64,000 nt of DNA, taken from JBCCTX01 sp964652565 (lineage in GTDB: Bacteria; Bacteroidota; Bacteroidia; J057). This document shows positions 9,517-17,153 of the stretch, piece by piece. Each line of letters starts with the position of its first letter. Position 1 is the first letter of the stretch. The position numbers and the translations under genes were made by a program. The stretch is taken from contig CAZZEC010000007.1 in the NCBI GenBank assembly GCA_964652565.1, positions 1 through 64,000 of the forward strand. Direction: 5' to 3'. Below the pieces are notes generated by a model that saw only the letters and a list, made by a program, of their open reading frames with translations, did not search any database and was not told the DNA's origin.

Positions 9517-10497
9517 ATGAAAACTATTGTTAATTCAGAGCTTCAAAACTACTATGGAGGAGCCAATCGTGGAGATCGACTTATATCGGGTCAATCCTTA
9601 TATGCAGGGGATTTTTTGATATCCAGAAGTGGAATGTTTCGTGCTACTTACGAACATAGTGGTAATTTTGTTGTATATGATTGGAATAATAGAGCGATTT
9701 GGGTTGCACCTTACGAGCGATCGAATACCAGTCCCGGAAAAGTGATTATGCAAAAATCAGATGGACATTTTGTCATTTATAATGGCAGCAATCAACCCAT
9801 ATTTGCTTCTCAAAGATGGGGTAGAAGATATGTCGGAAGTTATTTAATCATGCAGAATGATGGAAATCTGGTTACCTACGATAGATATGGTCGTCCAAGC
9901 TGGGCGTCGAACACCCATAGGCATGTCCCTCACTCTGCGAGTACAAATTCCTCCTTCAACCAAGCCGTTGGATCAAGTGCTTCTGCAACTGGAAGTTGTG
10001 CAGTAGCAGCAGCAGGGGCTACGGCTGGAGGAGCCACAGCATGTGCGGGAGCGGCAGCAGGAGCCAGTGCTTGTGGGGCAGTGGCATGTTCTGGGAATGT
10101 ATGTGGGGCAGTAGCAGGAGGGGTATCTGTCTGTACAGTAGATGTGGTGGCAGTTGAAGTATGTGGAGTAGTAACGGGTATCGGAAATGTAGGGGGAGCT
10201 TCAGCTTCAGGAGCTACGGCATGTGCAGGAGATGTGGCAGGTGCCAGTGCATGTGGTGCAGTAGCTGGTGCAGGGGCAGTTTGTGGTGCAGTAGCATCAG
10301 GAGTAAATGTATGTGCTGGGGATGTGGCAGGCGCTGAGGTAAATGGTGCTAGCGCTTGTGCTGGAAACGTAAGCGGTACAGATGTATGTGGTGCAGATGC
10401 CAACTTTGGTGTGCAGGGAGCAGGTGTATGCGCTGCTCAAGTTGGGTTCTGTGGTGCAGTTGCCTGTATTGCCCTTCCTATAGGCGGAAACTGGTAA
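9517..10497 (+). CDS. Precursor-like protein: GG leader, bulb-type lectin domain, Cys-rich pentapeptide tail
   Basis: A 326-residue protein in three parts. Residues 1-15 end in 'NYYGG' and resemble a very short double-glycine leader. Residues about 18-133 form a B-lectin (bulb-type mannose-binding) domain with three copies of the Q-x-D-x-N-x-V-x-Y pattern, the third nearly canonical ('MQNDGNLVTYD'). After a Ser/His-rich linker (134-160), residues 161-300 are 28 pentads of consensus [CGAS]-[GA]-[AGV]-[TSVND]-[AV], with 13 Cys all at pentad position 1; a further three Cys (305, 312, 317) lie out of register in the C-terminal cap ending 'GGNW'. Read one step out of phase, this is a degenerate A(D/N)LxX pentapeptide repeat such as 'GNVCG'. 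There is no Sec signal. The radical SAM, oxygenase, glycosyltransferase and C39 genes downstream make it the likely modified substrate. A plain structural lectin or adhesin is the alternative. Confidence 0.75.
   Translation: MKTIVNSELQNYYGGANRGDRLISGQSLYAGDFLISRSGMFRATYEHSGNFVVYDWNNRAIWVAPYERSNTSPGKVIMQKSDGHFVIYNGSNQPIFASQRWGRRYVGSYLIMQNDGNLVTYDRYGRPSWASNTHRHVPHSASTNSSFNQAVGSSASATGSCAVAAAGATAGGATACAGAAAGASACGAVACSGNVCGAVAGGVSVCTVDVVAVEVCGVVTGIGNVGGASASGATACAGDVAGASACGAVAGAGAVCGAVASGVNVCAGDVAGAEVNGASACAGNVSGTDVCGADANFGVQGAGVCAAQVGFCGAVACIALPIGGNW
9997..10416 (+). repeat. 28 tandem pentapeptide codons with an internal 180-bp duplication
   Basis: Fifteen-base modules code pentads 161-300 of the lectin protein. 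Pentads 171-205 and 231-265 align one to one with a 60-residue offset: GGATA/SGATA, CAGAA/CAGDV, AGASA/AGASA, CGAVA/CGAVA, CSGNV/GAGAV, CGAVA/CGAVA, GGVSV/SGVNV. Almost all Cys codons are TGT in an ATGTG context. The array probably grew by duplication of a 180-bp block, which is three coils of a 20-residue beta-helix. The low-complexity composition also produces a long meaningless open frame on the other strand. Confidence 0.85.
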
Positions 10498-10540
10498 GCG
10501 AGATCATTTCATTATTTAATTCTACACTAAAACCTAACAA

Positions 10541-12022
10541 TTGAAAGAATCTATTTACAATATAAAGATTAAGATGAAGGGAGGAAGACTATTGATGTAC
10601 AATTCCCTGAGTAGGTCTTTAAGTCTTCTTGAAAAAGAGGATGTAGAGGAGTTAGACAGGGCAAAGCAAGTAAGAAATCTTTCTTTTGGCGAGGACATCG
10701 CCTTCGCCACAGCATCTATGCACCAAATGATGAGCCAGGGTTACCTAATTCCGGATGAAGTTGATGAAATGATGATCGTTCAGGAAATGTATGAAGAGGC
10801 CAGGTTTAAATCAGATGCTATCAACTTCATTGTGTGTTCTACCTTGGCCTGTAATTTTGGCTGTGATTATTGTTTTCAAGGGTTGGATAAGCCCTTAGAG
10901 ACTATGAAGCAGGAAGTACAGGATGGTATCGTTAAGATGTTTGAAAAAATACTGGATGAGCGACCTGAGCTTAAGCATGTACAGTTTATATGGTATGGAG
11001 GAGAACCCCTCGTAAAGAAAAAGATCGTCATGAATCTTGCCGATCGCATGATCCCTATTGCCAAGTCCAGAAATATTACGTACTCGGCTTTGATGGTATC
11101 CAATGGGTACCTGATGGATAAAAAGACTGCTCAGGCTCTATATGACCGTGGCCTTCATACTGTACAGATAACCCTTGATGGATCACAAGAGTTTCACGAT
11201 GCACGTAGACATCTCCTCTCCAAGAAGGGTACCTATGATCGAATTCTCAATCACCTCAAAGACTGGATCGATGAGGTACCCATCCACGTAAATATTCGAG
11301 TAAATATTGACGAGCGAAATAAAGACGGTATTCGCGGACTAATAGAAGATTTAGTAGATAGAGGATTATCCCATAAGAAAAACTTTAAATTATACTTCAG
11401 TCCCGTTGAGTCTATCACTGAAGGGTGTAAGGATGTATCGGATAAGATGATGATGAAAATGGATTATGGGCAGTTGGAAGTAGAATTATATAGATACGCT
11501 TTTGAGCATGGGCTAGCAGACTTGCCATACCCTCCGAGATTCTTAGGGATATGCTCTGCTTTACGCCCCAACGATTTTATATTGGTTCCCAATGGCGACA
11601 TCCACAAATGCTGGGATACGGTGACATTCCCCGAAAAAAGGGTTGGAAATATTTCCGATGACACGATGATCCTGTCTAGTACTGATGCCAATAAGCAAAA
11701 ATGGGATACTTTTAATCCCTTTGATAATGAAATTTGTAGGAGTTGTAAAATACTACCTAATTGTAGTGGATATTGTGCCCACAAATTTATCTATGCATCA
11801 GATACTTCGGGAGAGTCCATTCTCCCTTGTCCAAGTATAAAATATTCTATCAATGAGCGACTCGTACTCAGAGCAGAAAAACAGGGAGTAATTTCAAACG
11901 AAGACTATGATCCTGCTGAAATCGCAACTAACCCTTATGAATTGACACCTAAGATGCATACTGTGGAGAGTATGAAAGCGTATGGAAAAGAATCAACTTC
12001 AACAATCGTATCGCATGCATGA
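10541..12022 (+). CDS. Radical SAM/SPASM peptide maturase
   Basis: A 493-residue radical SAM enzyme. The 4Fe-4S/SAM motif is C104-x3-C108-x2-C111 ('CNFGCDYCF'), followed by 'WYGGEPL'. The C-terminus has a SPASM-type set of Cys ('LGICSAL', 'VPNGDIHKCWD', 'CRSCKILPNCSGYC') that would bind auxiliary Fe-S clusters. Such enzymes make thioether, C-C or other crosslinks, or epimerise residues, in ribosomal peptides; quinohemoprotein-type members work on Cys. The N-terminal 90 residues look like the precursor-recognition region of related Bacteroidota maturases. Start: TTG at 10541 is the first possible start after an in-frame TAA at 10535 and keeps the family-like 'SIYNIKIKMKGGRLLMYN' beginning; ATG at 10574 is the alternative. 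It lies 43 bases after the lectin gene and overlaps the next gene by 8. Confidence 0.9.
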   Translation: MKESIYNIKIKMKGGRLLMYNSLSRSLSLLEKEDVEELDRAKQVRNLSFGEDIAFATASMHQMMSQGYLIPDEVDEMMIVQEMYEEARFKSDAINFIVCSTLACNFGCDYCFQGLDKPLETMKQEVQDGIVKMFEKILDERPELKHVQFIWYGGEPLVKKKIVMNLADRMIPIAKSRNITYSALMVSNGYLMDKKTAQALYDRGLHTVQITLDGSQEFHDARRHLLSKKGTYDRILNHLKDWIDEVPIHVNIRVNIDERNKDGIRGLIEDLVDRGLSHKKNFKLYFSPVESITEGCKDVSDKMMMKMDYGQLEVELYRYAFEHGLADLPYPPRFLGICSALRPNDFILVPNGDIHKCWDTVTFPEKRVGNISDDTMILSSTDANKQKWDTFNPFDNEICRSCKILPNCSGYCAHKFIYASDTSGESILPCPSIKYSINERLVLRAEKQGVISNEDYDPAEIATNPYELTPKMHTVESMKAYGKESTSTIVSHA

Positions 12023-13190
12023 CTTCAATATTGAGCAGGATCTTCAAAGGAAGATCAGAGAAGAACTCTATCAATTGGCAGCTTTTTATAAGCTATCTGA
12101 TAGAAAAACGCTGGACATACTCCAATCTGTAGATTTGAGCCATTATGTGGAGATAGTCATGCATCCATCGGGATTTGAACTGGTTATAGGTGGGATGAAT
12201 AGGGCGAAAGCTCTCATACTATCTGCTACAGCGCAGGAATATCCACAACCTGTTATTGAAGCCTTCAAGCTGTTTACTCAGCGTTTCTCTAATAAGATGC
12301 TCTATTCCAAACAATGTTTCGGACCGGACAAATCTCCGCCAAGTCTTTACTTGTGTGTAGTAGAATCCTGGAAGAACATCTTGCCAGAATTGGCGAAACT
12401 ACCGGGAATGGATCAGATATCTGAAGCATATCGAGATATTTCTTCGCAAAGAAAAATATGCTTTTTGTTGGGTTTTTCGATGGATAAAACTCAACATATC
12501 TTATCAGTCAAAACCTATCATTTAGCACCTTTTCAAGTAGGTCCTGCACAATCTTCTCCCTTTTTGATATCTCATCGATATTGTAATGGTAAGCTATCAA
12601 CCGTACAGAAAACCTATACCGCGGGCGTATCCTGGGATGCTTTTGAGGGAAAAAAAGATTGGGATAATATCACTGCTGCAGGAAGTGAAATTTTTGGGAC
12701 AAAATATGGAATGTTTTTAGGATGCACGTATGATTCGGGTAACTTAGTGGATAAAAAAGGGTATGTGTTGAGATACGATAAGCGTGAAAATAACTCCTAC
12801 CAGCTTAACACCTATAATTACTATGCGGAAGAAGGAGCTTATTTAATGAATACTGGGGATTATATCTCTGCCATTCAGTCATTTACTGAAGCTATTGCTT
12901 TTCATAGAGATCGTAAGGAAGTACTGGCAGAACTTTATAATATGAGAGGAACCCTGCATTACGGTTTGAGAAATTTAAATGAAGCCCAAGCAGACTTTCT
13001 ACAAGCGATCGAATTACACAAACAGTTTGCTTCTGCTCATAATAATCTTTCCGCTACATATATGCAGTCCCATCAATACGAAAAAGCCGTTATGTCTGCG
13101 GGAATGGCTATTTATATCAATCCAGCTAGCGACCCAACAAATTTTAATATTTCGAAGCGCTTGTTGAGACAAGCAGAAATGCAATCATAA
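12015..13190 (+). CDS. Cluster protein with unknown N-terminal domain and C-terminal TPRs
   Basis: About 391 residues from ATG 12015, which overlaps the maturase stop by 8 bases; an upstream ATG at 11982 would give 11 more residues and a longer overlap, and I prefer the shorter form. Residues 1 to about 260 match nothing I recognise; they are alpha/beta in character with several Trp and Cys. The last 120 residues are three TPR units ('YYAEEGAYLMNTGDYISAIQ', 'LYNMRGTLHYGLRNLNEAQA', 'AHNNLSATYMQSHQYEKAVM'). No signal peptide. It is translationally coupled at both ends: its TAA shares a base with the next ATG. A partner protein or recognition factor for the modifying enzymes is the most likely role, by position only. 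Confidence 0.7.
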   Translation: MHDFNIEQDLQRKIREELYQLAAFYKLSDRKTLDILQSVDLSHYVEIVMHPSGFELVIGGMNRAKALILSATAQEYPQPVIEAFKLFTQRFSNKMLYSKQCFGPDKSPPSLYLCVVESWKNILPELAKLPGMDQISEAYRDISSQRKICFLLGFSMDKTQHILSVKTYHLAPFQVGPAQSSPFLISHRYCNGKLSTVQKTYTAGVSWDAFEGKKDWDNITAAGSEIFGTKYGMFLGCTYDSGNLVDKKGYVLRYDKRENNSYQLNTYNYYAEEGAYLMNTGDYISAIQSFTEAIAFHRDRKEVLAELYNMRGTLHYGLRNLNEAQADFLQAIELHKQFASAHNNLSATYMQSHQYEKAVMSAGMAIYINPASDPTNFNISKRLLRQAEMQS

Positions 13191-14356
13191 TGAGCTCCAA
13201 CAGAAAATACCTGTTCATCCCTTTGACAAGTTTTGGATATCTATTTCCAGCAATAAAGATTGCTCATATTTTGCAGGAGAGGGGAGAGGACGTATTATTT
13301 GCTACGACCATTCGCTATGTGGATTTATTGAACTTAAACGGTATTCCTAGTGTAGGTATCCTTAACCAGGCTAGCGGAGAACCTTTTCTGTTTCCAGGGA
13401 CTTGGTACTGTGATCCCTATCTGAGTAATACAGTCGATACTTTCAGTAAGATTATTGAATCCTACAGACCTGATGTGATTGTTAGCAATCCTTTGGGATT
13501 GTCGGCCATGCTTGTCGCTGAAAAGTACGAAATCCCTTTTATCAATATAGGTTTTTGTGAATATTTATATCCTGGTATTGGAGAAGAAAATCCCACTAAA
13601 GAATGGAGAATCAAGGAATTTACGGGATTTTATAATCAAAACAGAGCAAAGCTTTCCCTGCCTCCAATACCAGTTTCACCCGAAAATAGTCCTCTAATAG
13701 GAGATAAATACCTCATAAGAAACATTCCGTCGCTAGATGAACCTCGTGAACTTCCTCCCATGGTGTCTCATGTTGGGGCTTTGTATTGGGAACCTGCATA
13801 CAAAAATCCGAGGCTTAATAGATTCATTAGGGATAGTAAGGGTCAACAAAGACCTATTGTATATTTACAAATTGGACGACTATTTGGGGATACGCTTTTT
13901 TGGGATCAACTGCTGAATGTAATTAAGGAACTTCCGTATCATTTCGTGGCGGATTTTGGACGAGCAGATTACCTGCAAAATATGCAGGAGTTTCCAAATA
14001 ATCTATTTGGAAGCCCATTTATTCCTTTGGGACATATATCATCTGACGTTGACTTTGTGATATGTTCTGCTCAAAGCACCAGTGTAGTATCTGCCATTAC
14101 ACATGGAAAACCCATACTGAGTATTCCTCATTCTGCTGATGGGCATGAGTTCACCCAAAAGATAGAAAGTAAGAAAATTGGACTTGGGATTATGGATAAA
14201 TCAAACGTCCATAGGGACTACATGATGTATTGTTTTGAGCAAATGCAATCCCTTGAGATTTTACAACACGTAGCATATTACCAACAGCAATTTCAAGCAT
14301 ACGAACAAGAAGAACGCTTAATTGAAGCATTAAATATTGGATACCAATATGTATAA
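13190..14356 (+). CDS. GT1/UGT-like glycosyltransferase of the cluster
   Basis: A 388-residue GT-B-fold protein related to UDP-glycosyl/macrolide glycosyltransferases. N-terminal Rossmann half: 'YLFIPLTSFGYLFPAIKIAH'. In most GT1 enzymes this loop reads G-H-x-x-P with a catalytic His; here it is Tyr17. C-terminal donor half: 'VADFGRADYL', 'PFIPLGHISSDVDFVICSAQ', then 'THGKPILSIPHSADGHE'. The usual donor-site H-G-G-x-x-T is S-A-Q-S-T here and D-Q is D-G. So the fold is clear but chemistry may differ, or it may have lost activity. It would glycosylate the precursor if active. Start overlaps the previous stop by one base (TAATG). Confidence 0.78.
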   Translation: MSSNRKYLFIPLTSFGYLFPAIKIAHILQERGEDVLFATTIRYVDLLNLNGIPSVGILNQASGEPFLFPGTWYCDPYLSNTVDTFSKIIESYRPDVIVSNPLGLSAMLVAEKYEIPFINIGFCEYLYPGIGEENPTKEWRIKEFTGFYNQNRAKLSLPPIPVSPENSPLIGDKYLIRNIPSLDEPRELPPMVSHVGALYWEPAYKNPRLNRFIRDSKGQQRPIVYLQIGRLFGDTLFWDQLLNVIKELPYHFVADFGRADYLQNMQEFPNNLFGSPFIPLGHISSDVDFVICSAQSTSVVSAITHGKPILSIPHSADGHEFTQKIESKKIGLGIMDKSNVHRDYMMYCFEQMQSLEILQHVAYYQQQFQAYEQEERLIEALNIGYQYV

Positions 14357-15920
14357 GGAGAAGCTTTCTCATATTGTTCCTGAAAACGTAATCCTGGATG
14401 ATGTATTCTCACTGTACGATGCAAATACAGCTACTTTTCAAACAGATACTCAAAGCCAATTAATTGTAAAGCCTCAATCTGTTGAAGATATCGTGAGAAT
14501 TATCTCATTTGCGGTAAAAAATCAGTTAAAGGTATATACCGTTAGTCAGGGAAAAAACTGGGGTTTTGGTTCCAAAGTTCCCGTGAAAGATGCTATGATT
14601 CTCCTTGACCTTTCTAGTATGAACCGCATTATTTCTTATGATAAGACATTTGGTACGGTACGGGTAGAGCCTGGTGTAACTTTTCGACAACTTAGTGAAT
14701 ATCTGGTGAAAGAAGGAGGCAATCATTTTCTGAATACTATAGGAGGGGACCCTGAAGCGAGCGTGTTGGGGAACATTTTGGAAAGAGGGGATGGTGTGGG
14801 GCCCTATTGTGAGCGATCTGAATATGCCTGTCACCTCCAGGTGGTACTTGCAAACGGTAACATTGTAGAAACAGGCTTTGGGAATATTAAGAACTCACGA
14901 GTTGCTAATCTATGTAAGACTGGTGTAGGGCCAGGCTTTCAGGAATTATTTTTTCAGTCTAATTTTGGAGTTGTTACTCAGTTGACACTTTGGTTGCAGC
15001 CGGTACCTAAGTTTTTCCGCACGTTTTCATTTGCCCTTCCTCCCTCTCAGCGCTTGTCTCAGATATTGGAACGTATACGCAGCTTGTATCATAGACGTAT
15101 TCTTCATTCTCCTATCACTTGGTGGAATGATTACAAGCAACTTGCTGTAAAAACTCCATTAAATGGTATTAAGAAAGGGAGTAGTACCCTTGACAGGACC
15201 CAAATCCAGCAATTATCCAATAACTATAGCACCTGGTATGCATTTGGTGGGGTATATGTGGATCACCGATCTATTGGGAAGGCTCAATTACATGAACTTT
15301 TCACAGAAATTCGCCCATATATTAAACGGAAAAACTATTGGTCTCAACTGTCTACCCGAAAAATTAGCATGTTAAGGGTGCTCAATAAGCTAATGGGTGG
15401 AAGATATATGAATTTCAGTCAGATCTTAGAGAGTTGGGATCGCAATCATTTACTGGGCCATAGTTCTGGAAACAGCATTAAATCCCTTTATTGGAGGAAA
15501 AAAGGACAAGTGCCAACTCATATTGACCCTGGCGCAGAACTATGCGGTGTGCTCTGGAATACCTTTTTAATCCCTTTTGATGGGAAGCTCATTGAGCAAG
15601 TCTTGGAGAATGTGGACAAGATCATTATTGAACATGGCTTTGAACCTATTATTTCTTTCATTACACTAAATGATCGCTATGTCAAAGTATTTCAACAGCT
15701 TTTATTTGACAGAGAAGTAGAAGGTGAAGATTCGGCAGCTTTATCTTGTCATTCCACTGTATTTCAATATGTAGAAGAGATGGGATGTACACATACTCGA
15801 CTGGATATATTGCATATGGAAGCAGGTAAAACACAATTGAAAGAGACTATTTTGCACAAAACCGTTAAGCAAGCACTGGACCCGGAGGGTATTCTATCTC
15901 CTGGCAGATATTTTTGCTAG
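14349..15920 (+). CDS. VAO/4-cresol-dehydrogenase-type FAD oxidase
   Basis: About 523 residues from ATG 14349, overlapping the glycosyltransferase stop by 8 bases; a TTG four codons upstream is possible. The FAD-binding PCMH domain is clear: 'VSQGKNWGFGS', 'LDLSSMNRII', 'VRVEPGVTFRQL', 'EASVLGNILERGDGVGPY', 'FFQSNFGVVTQLTLWLQP'. The C-terminal substrate domain ends with 'LDPEGILSPGRYF', as in vanillyl-alcohol oxidase and 4-cresol dehydrogenase. Those enzymes oxidise para-substituted phenols at the benzylic carbon, so oxidation of Tyr or another side chain, or of a sugar, on the precursor is possible. It has no signal peptide. The family is a rare member of RiPP-like clusters. Confidence 0.85.
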   Translation: MYKEKLSHIVPENVILDDVFSLYDANTATFQTDTQSQLIVKPQSVEDIVRIISFAVKNQLKVYTVSQGKNWGFGSKVPVKDAMILLDLSSMNRIISYDKTFGTVRVEPGVTFRQLSEYLVKEGGNHFLNTIGGDPEASVLGNILERGDGVGPYCERSEYACHLQVVLANGNIVETGFGNIKNSRVANLCKTGVGPGFQELFFQSNFGVVTQLTLWLQPVPKFFRTFSFALPPSQRLSQILERIRSLYHRRILHSPITWWNDYKQLAVKTPLNGIKKGSSTLDRTQIQQLSNNYSTWYAFGGVYVDHRSIGKAQLHELFTEIRPYIKRKNYWSQLSTRKISMLRVLNKLMGGRYMNFSQILESWDRNHLLGHSSGNSIKSLYWRKKGQVPTHIDPGAELCGVLWNTFLIPFDGKLIEQVLENVDKIIIEHGFEPIISFITLNDRYVKVFQQLLFDREVEGEDSAALSCHSTVFQYVEEMGCTHTRLDILHMEAGKTQLKETILHKTVKQALDPEGILSPGRYFC

Positions 15921-15941
15921 TTTACAAAGGGAATCCATTGT

Positions 15942-17153
15942 ATGAAATTTACCGATATACTTGCACCTATAGATTCTCAGGATTTTATCAAAGATTATTG
16001 GGAAAAACAGTATTTGCATGTTCCGAGGAAAAATAGAGGGTATTACGATTCAATTGTTTCTATAGAGGATATTGATAATTATCTATTTGGTAATGATAAC
16101 TTAGCTGTATCACCCTTTAAATTTTATTCTGGCAAATTAGAAGCGAACATACAGAACTGGAGTACTAAACAAGTCCTGAATGATGTAGCATCAAATGTAC
16201 TGGATCACCAGAAAGTAGGCAGGTTATTCAATCAGGGATATAGCCTATACTTGAACTATCCCGATAGTTTATTCCCTAAGTTAAAATACTTTGTAGGTAG
16301 GCTTGAAGAAACACTTAAGGCAAAAATTGTTACTCATTTAATCATTTCTCCTCCTCATTCCCAAGGATTTTTGCCTCATACAGATCCTTATGGTGTATTC
16401 TCGCTCCAACTTGCAGGGAATAAACTATGGAATATATATGGTATGGCTGATGGACCCATGCTATCGCATGGTCAGGATCTGCACCATTATACAGAGCAAC
16501 AACCCTTACAAACAATAGATGTAACAGCAGGTAGTTTGTTGTACTTGCCAAGAGGGTTAGTACATAGCGTGCGTACTGGCAATGAATATTCTTTCCATCT
16601 TTCATTGGGAATTGTACCTCCTAAAGGAAAAGACATTATCCGTTTGTTAGAGGAAGCAACTCAGACTCATTCCTTTTTCAATGAATATGTACCTTTTGGT
16701 TTTTTGGGATCTGACATTGAGATGGAGAAATATCAACGTACGCTTAAGGAACAATTGATAGATCTTATTCAACAGGCTGACATTCATACATTATTAGATT
16801 CGTCATTTGCAAAGCATAGGACATCAATGTCTCAGAACCGAATGGCACACATGATGAGCATACATGCGTTACAAACTGATACATTATTAAGAATAAAGCC
16901 TGGATTATCATATATCATACAAGAAGATAAAGGGCAAGGGAAGTGTATGCTTGCCTTTGAGGGGAAATATCTGACTTTTCCTATTTTTTGGAAGGAGGAA
17001 CTTAAGCAGATCGAGAAAACTCCCACTTTCTCAGTGAAGGAGTTAGGTTCATCCCTTCAAATAAGTGAGCAGGATCAAATTCAAGTGGCTAAAAATATGA
17101 TTCAGGCTGGATTTTTAGAAATTTTCCCCAATAACTTAGACCAGGAAATATGA
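15942..17153 (+). CDS. JmjC/cupin_4-type Fe(II), 2-oxoglutarate oxygenase
   Basis: A 403-residue protein like the ribosomal-oxygenase (YcfD/RoxA, MINA53/NO66) branch. The jelly-roll carries the metal triad H146-x-D148 ('LPHTDPYGVFSLQLAGNKLW') and H208 ('LPRGLVHSV'). The N-terminal 'FIKDYWEKQYLHVPR' is the typical entry helix, and the last 60 residues look like the winged-helix tail of that group ('LQISEQDQIQVAKNMIQAGF'). Known members hydroxylate Arg or His beta-carbons on ribosomal proteins; here hydroxylation of the lectin precursor is the contextual guess. It sits 21 bases after the flavoprotein gene and overlaps the C39 gene by an ATGA junction. Confidence 0.85.
   Translation: MKFTDILAPIDSQDFIKDYWEKQYLHVPRKNRGYYDSIVSIEDIDNYLFGNDNLAVSPFKFYSGKLEANIQNWSTKQVLNDVASNVLDHQKVGRLFNQGYSLYLNYPDSLFPKLKYFVGRLEETLKAKIVTHLIISPPHSQGFLPHTDPYGVFSLQLAGNKLWNIYGMADGPMLSHGQDLHHYTEQQPLQTIDVTAGSLLYLPRGLVHSVRTGNEYSFHLSLGIVPPKGKDIIRLLEEATQTHSFFNEYVPFGFLGSDIEMEKYQRTLKEQLIDLIQQADIHTLLDSSFAKHRTSMSQNRMAHMMSIHALQTDTLLRIKPGLSYIIQEDKGQGKCMLAFEGKYLTFPIFWKEELKQIEKTPTFSVKELGSSLQISEQDQIQVAKNMIQAGFLEIFPNNLDQEI

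Noticed and set aside
9930..10403. Long open frame opposite the pentapeptide repeat
   Set aside because: It is a by-product of GC-skewed 15-base repeats; the product is Pro/Ala/Thr-only and the sense strand has a clear domain structure.
10541..10595. ATG at 10574 or 10595 as the radical SAM start
   Set aside because: Both would cut into the family-like N-terminus; the TTG at 10541 follows an in-frame stop and keeps it whole.
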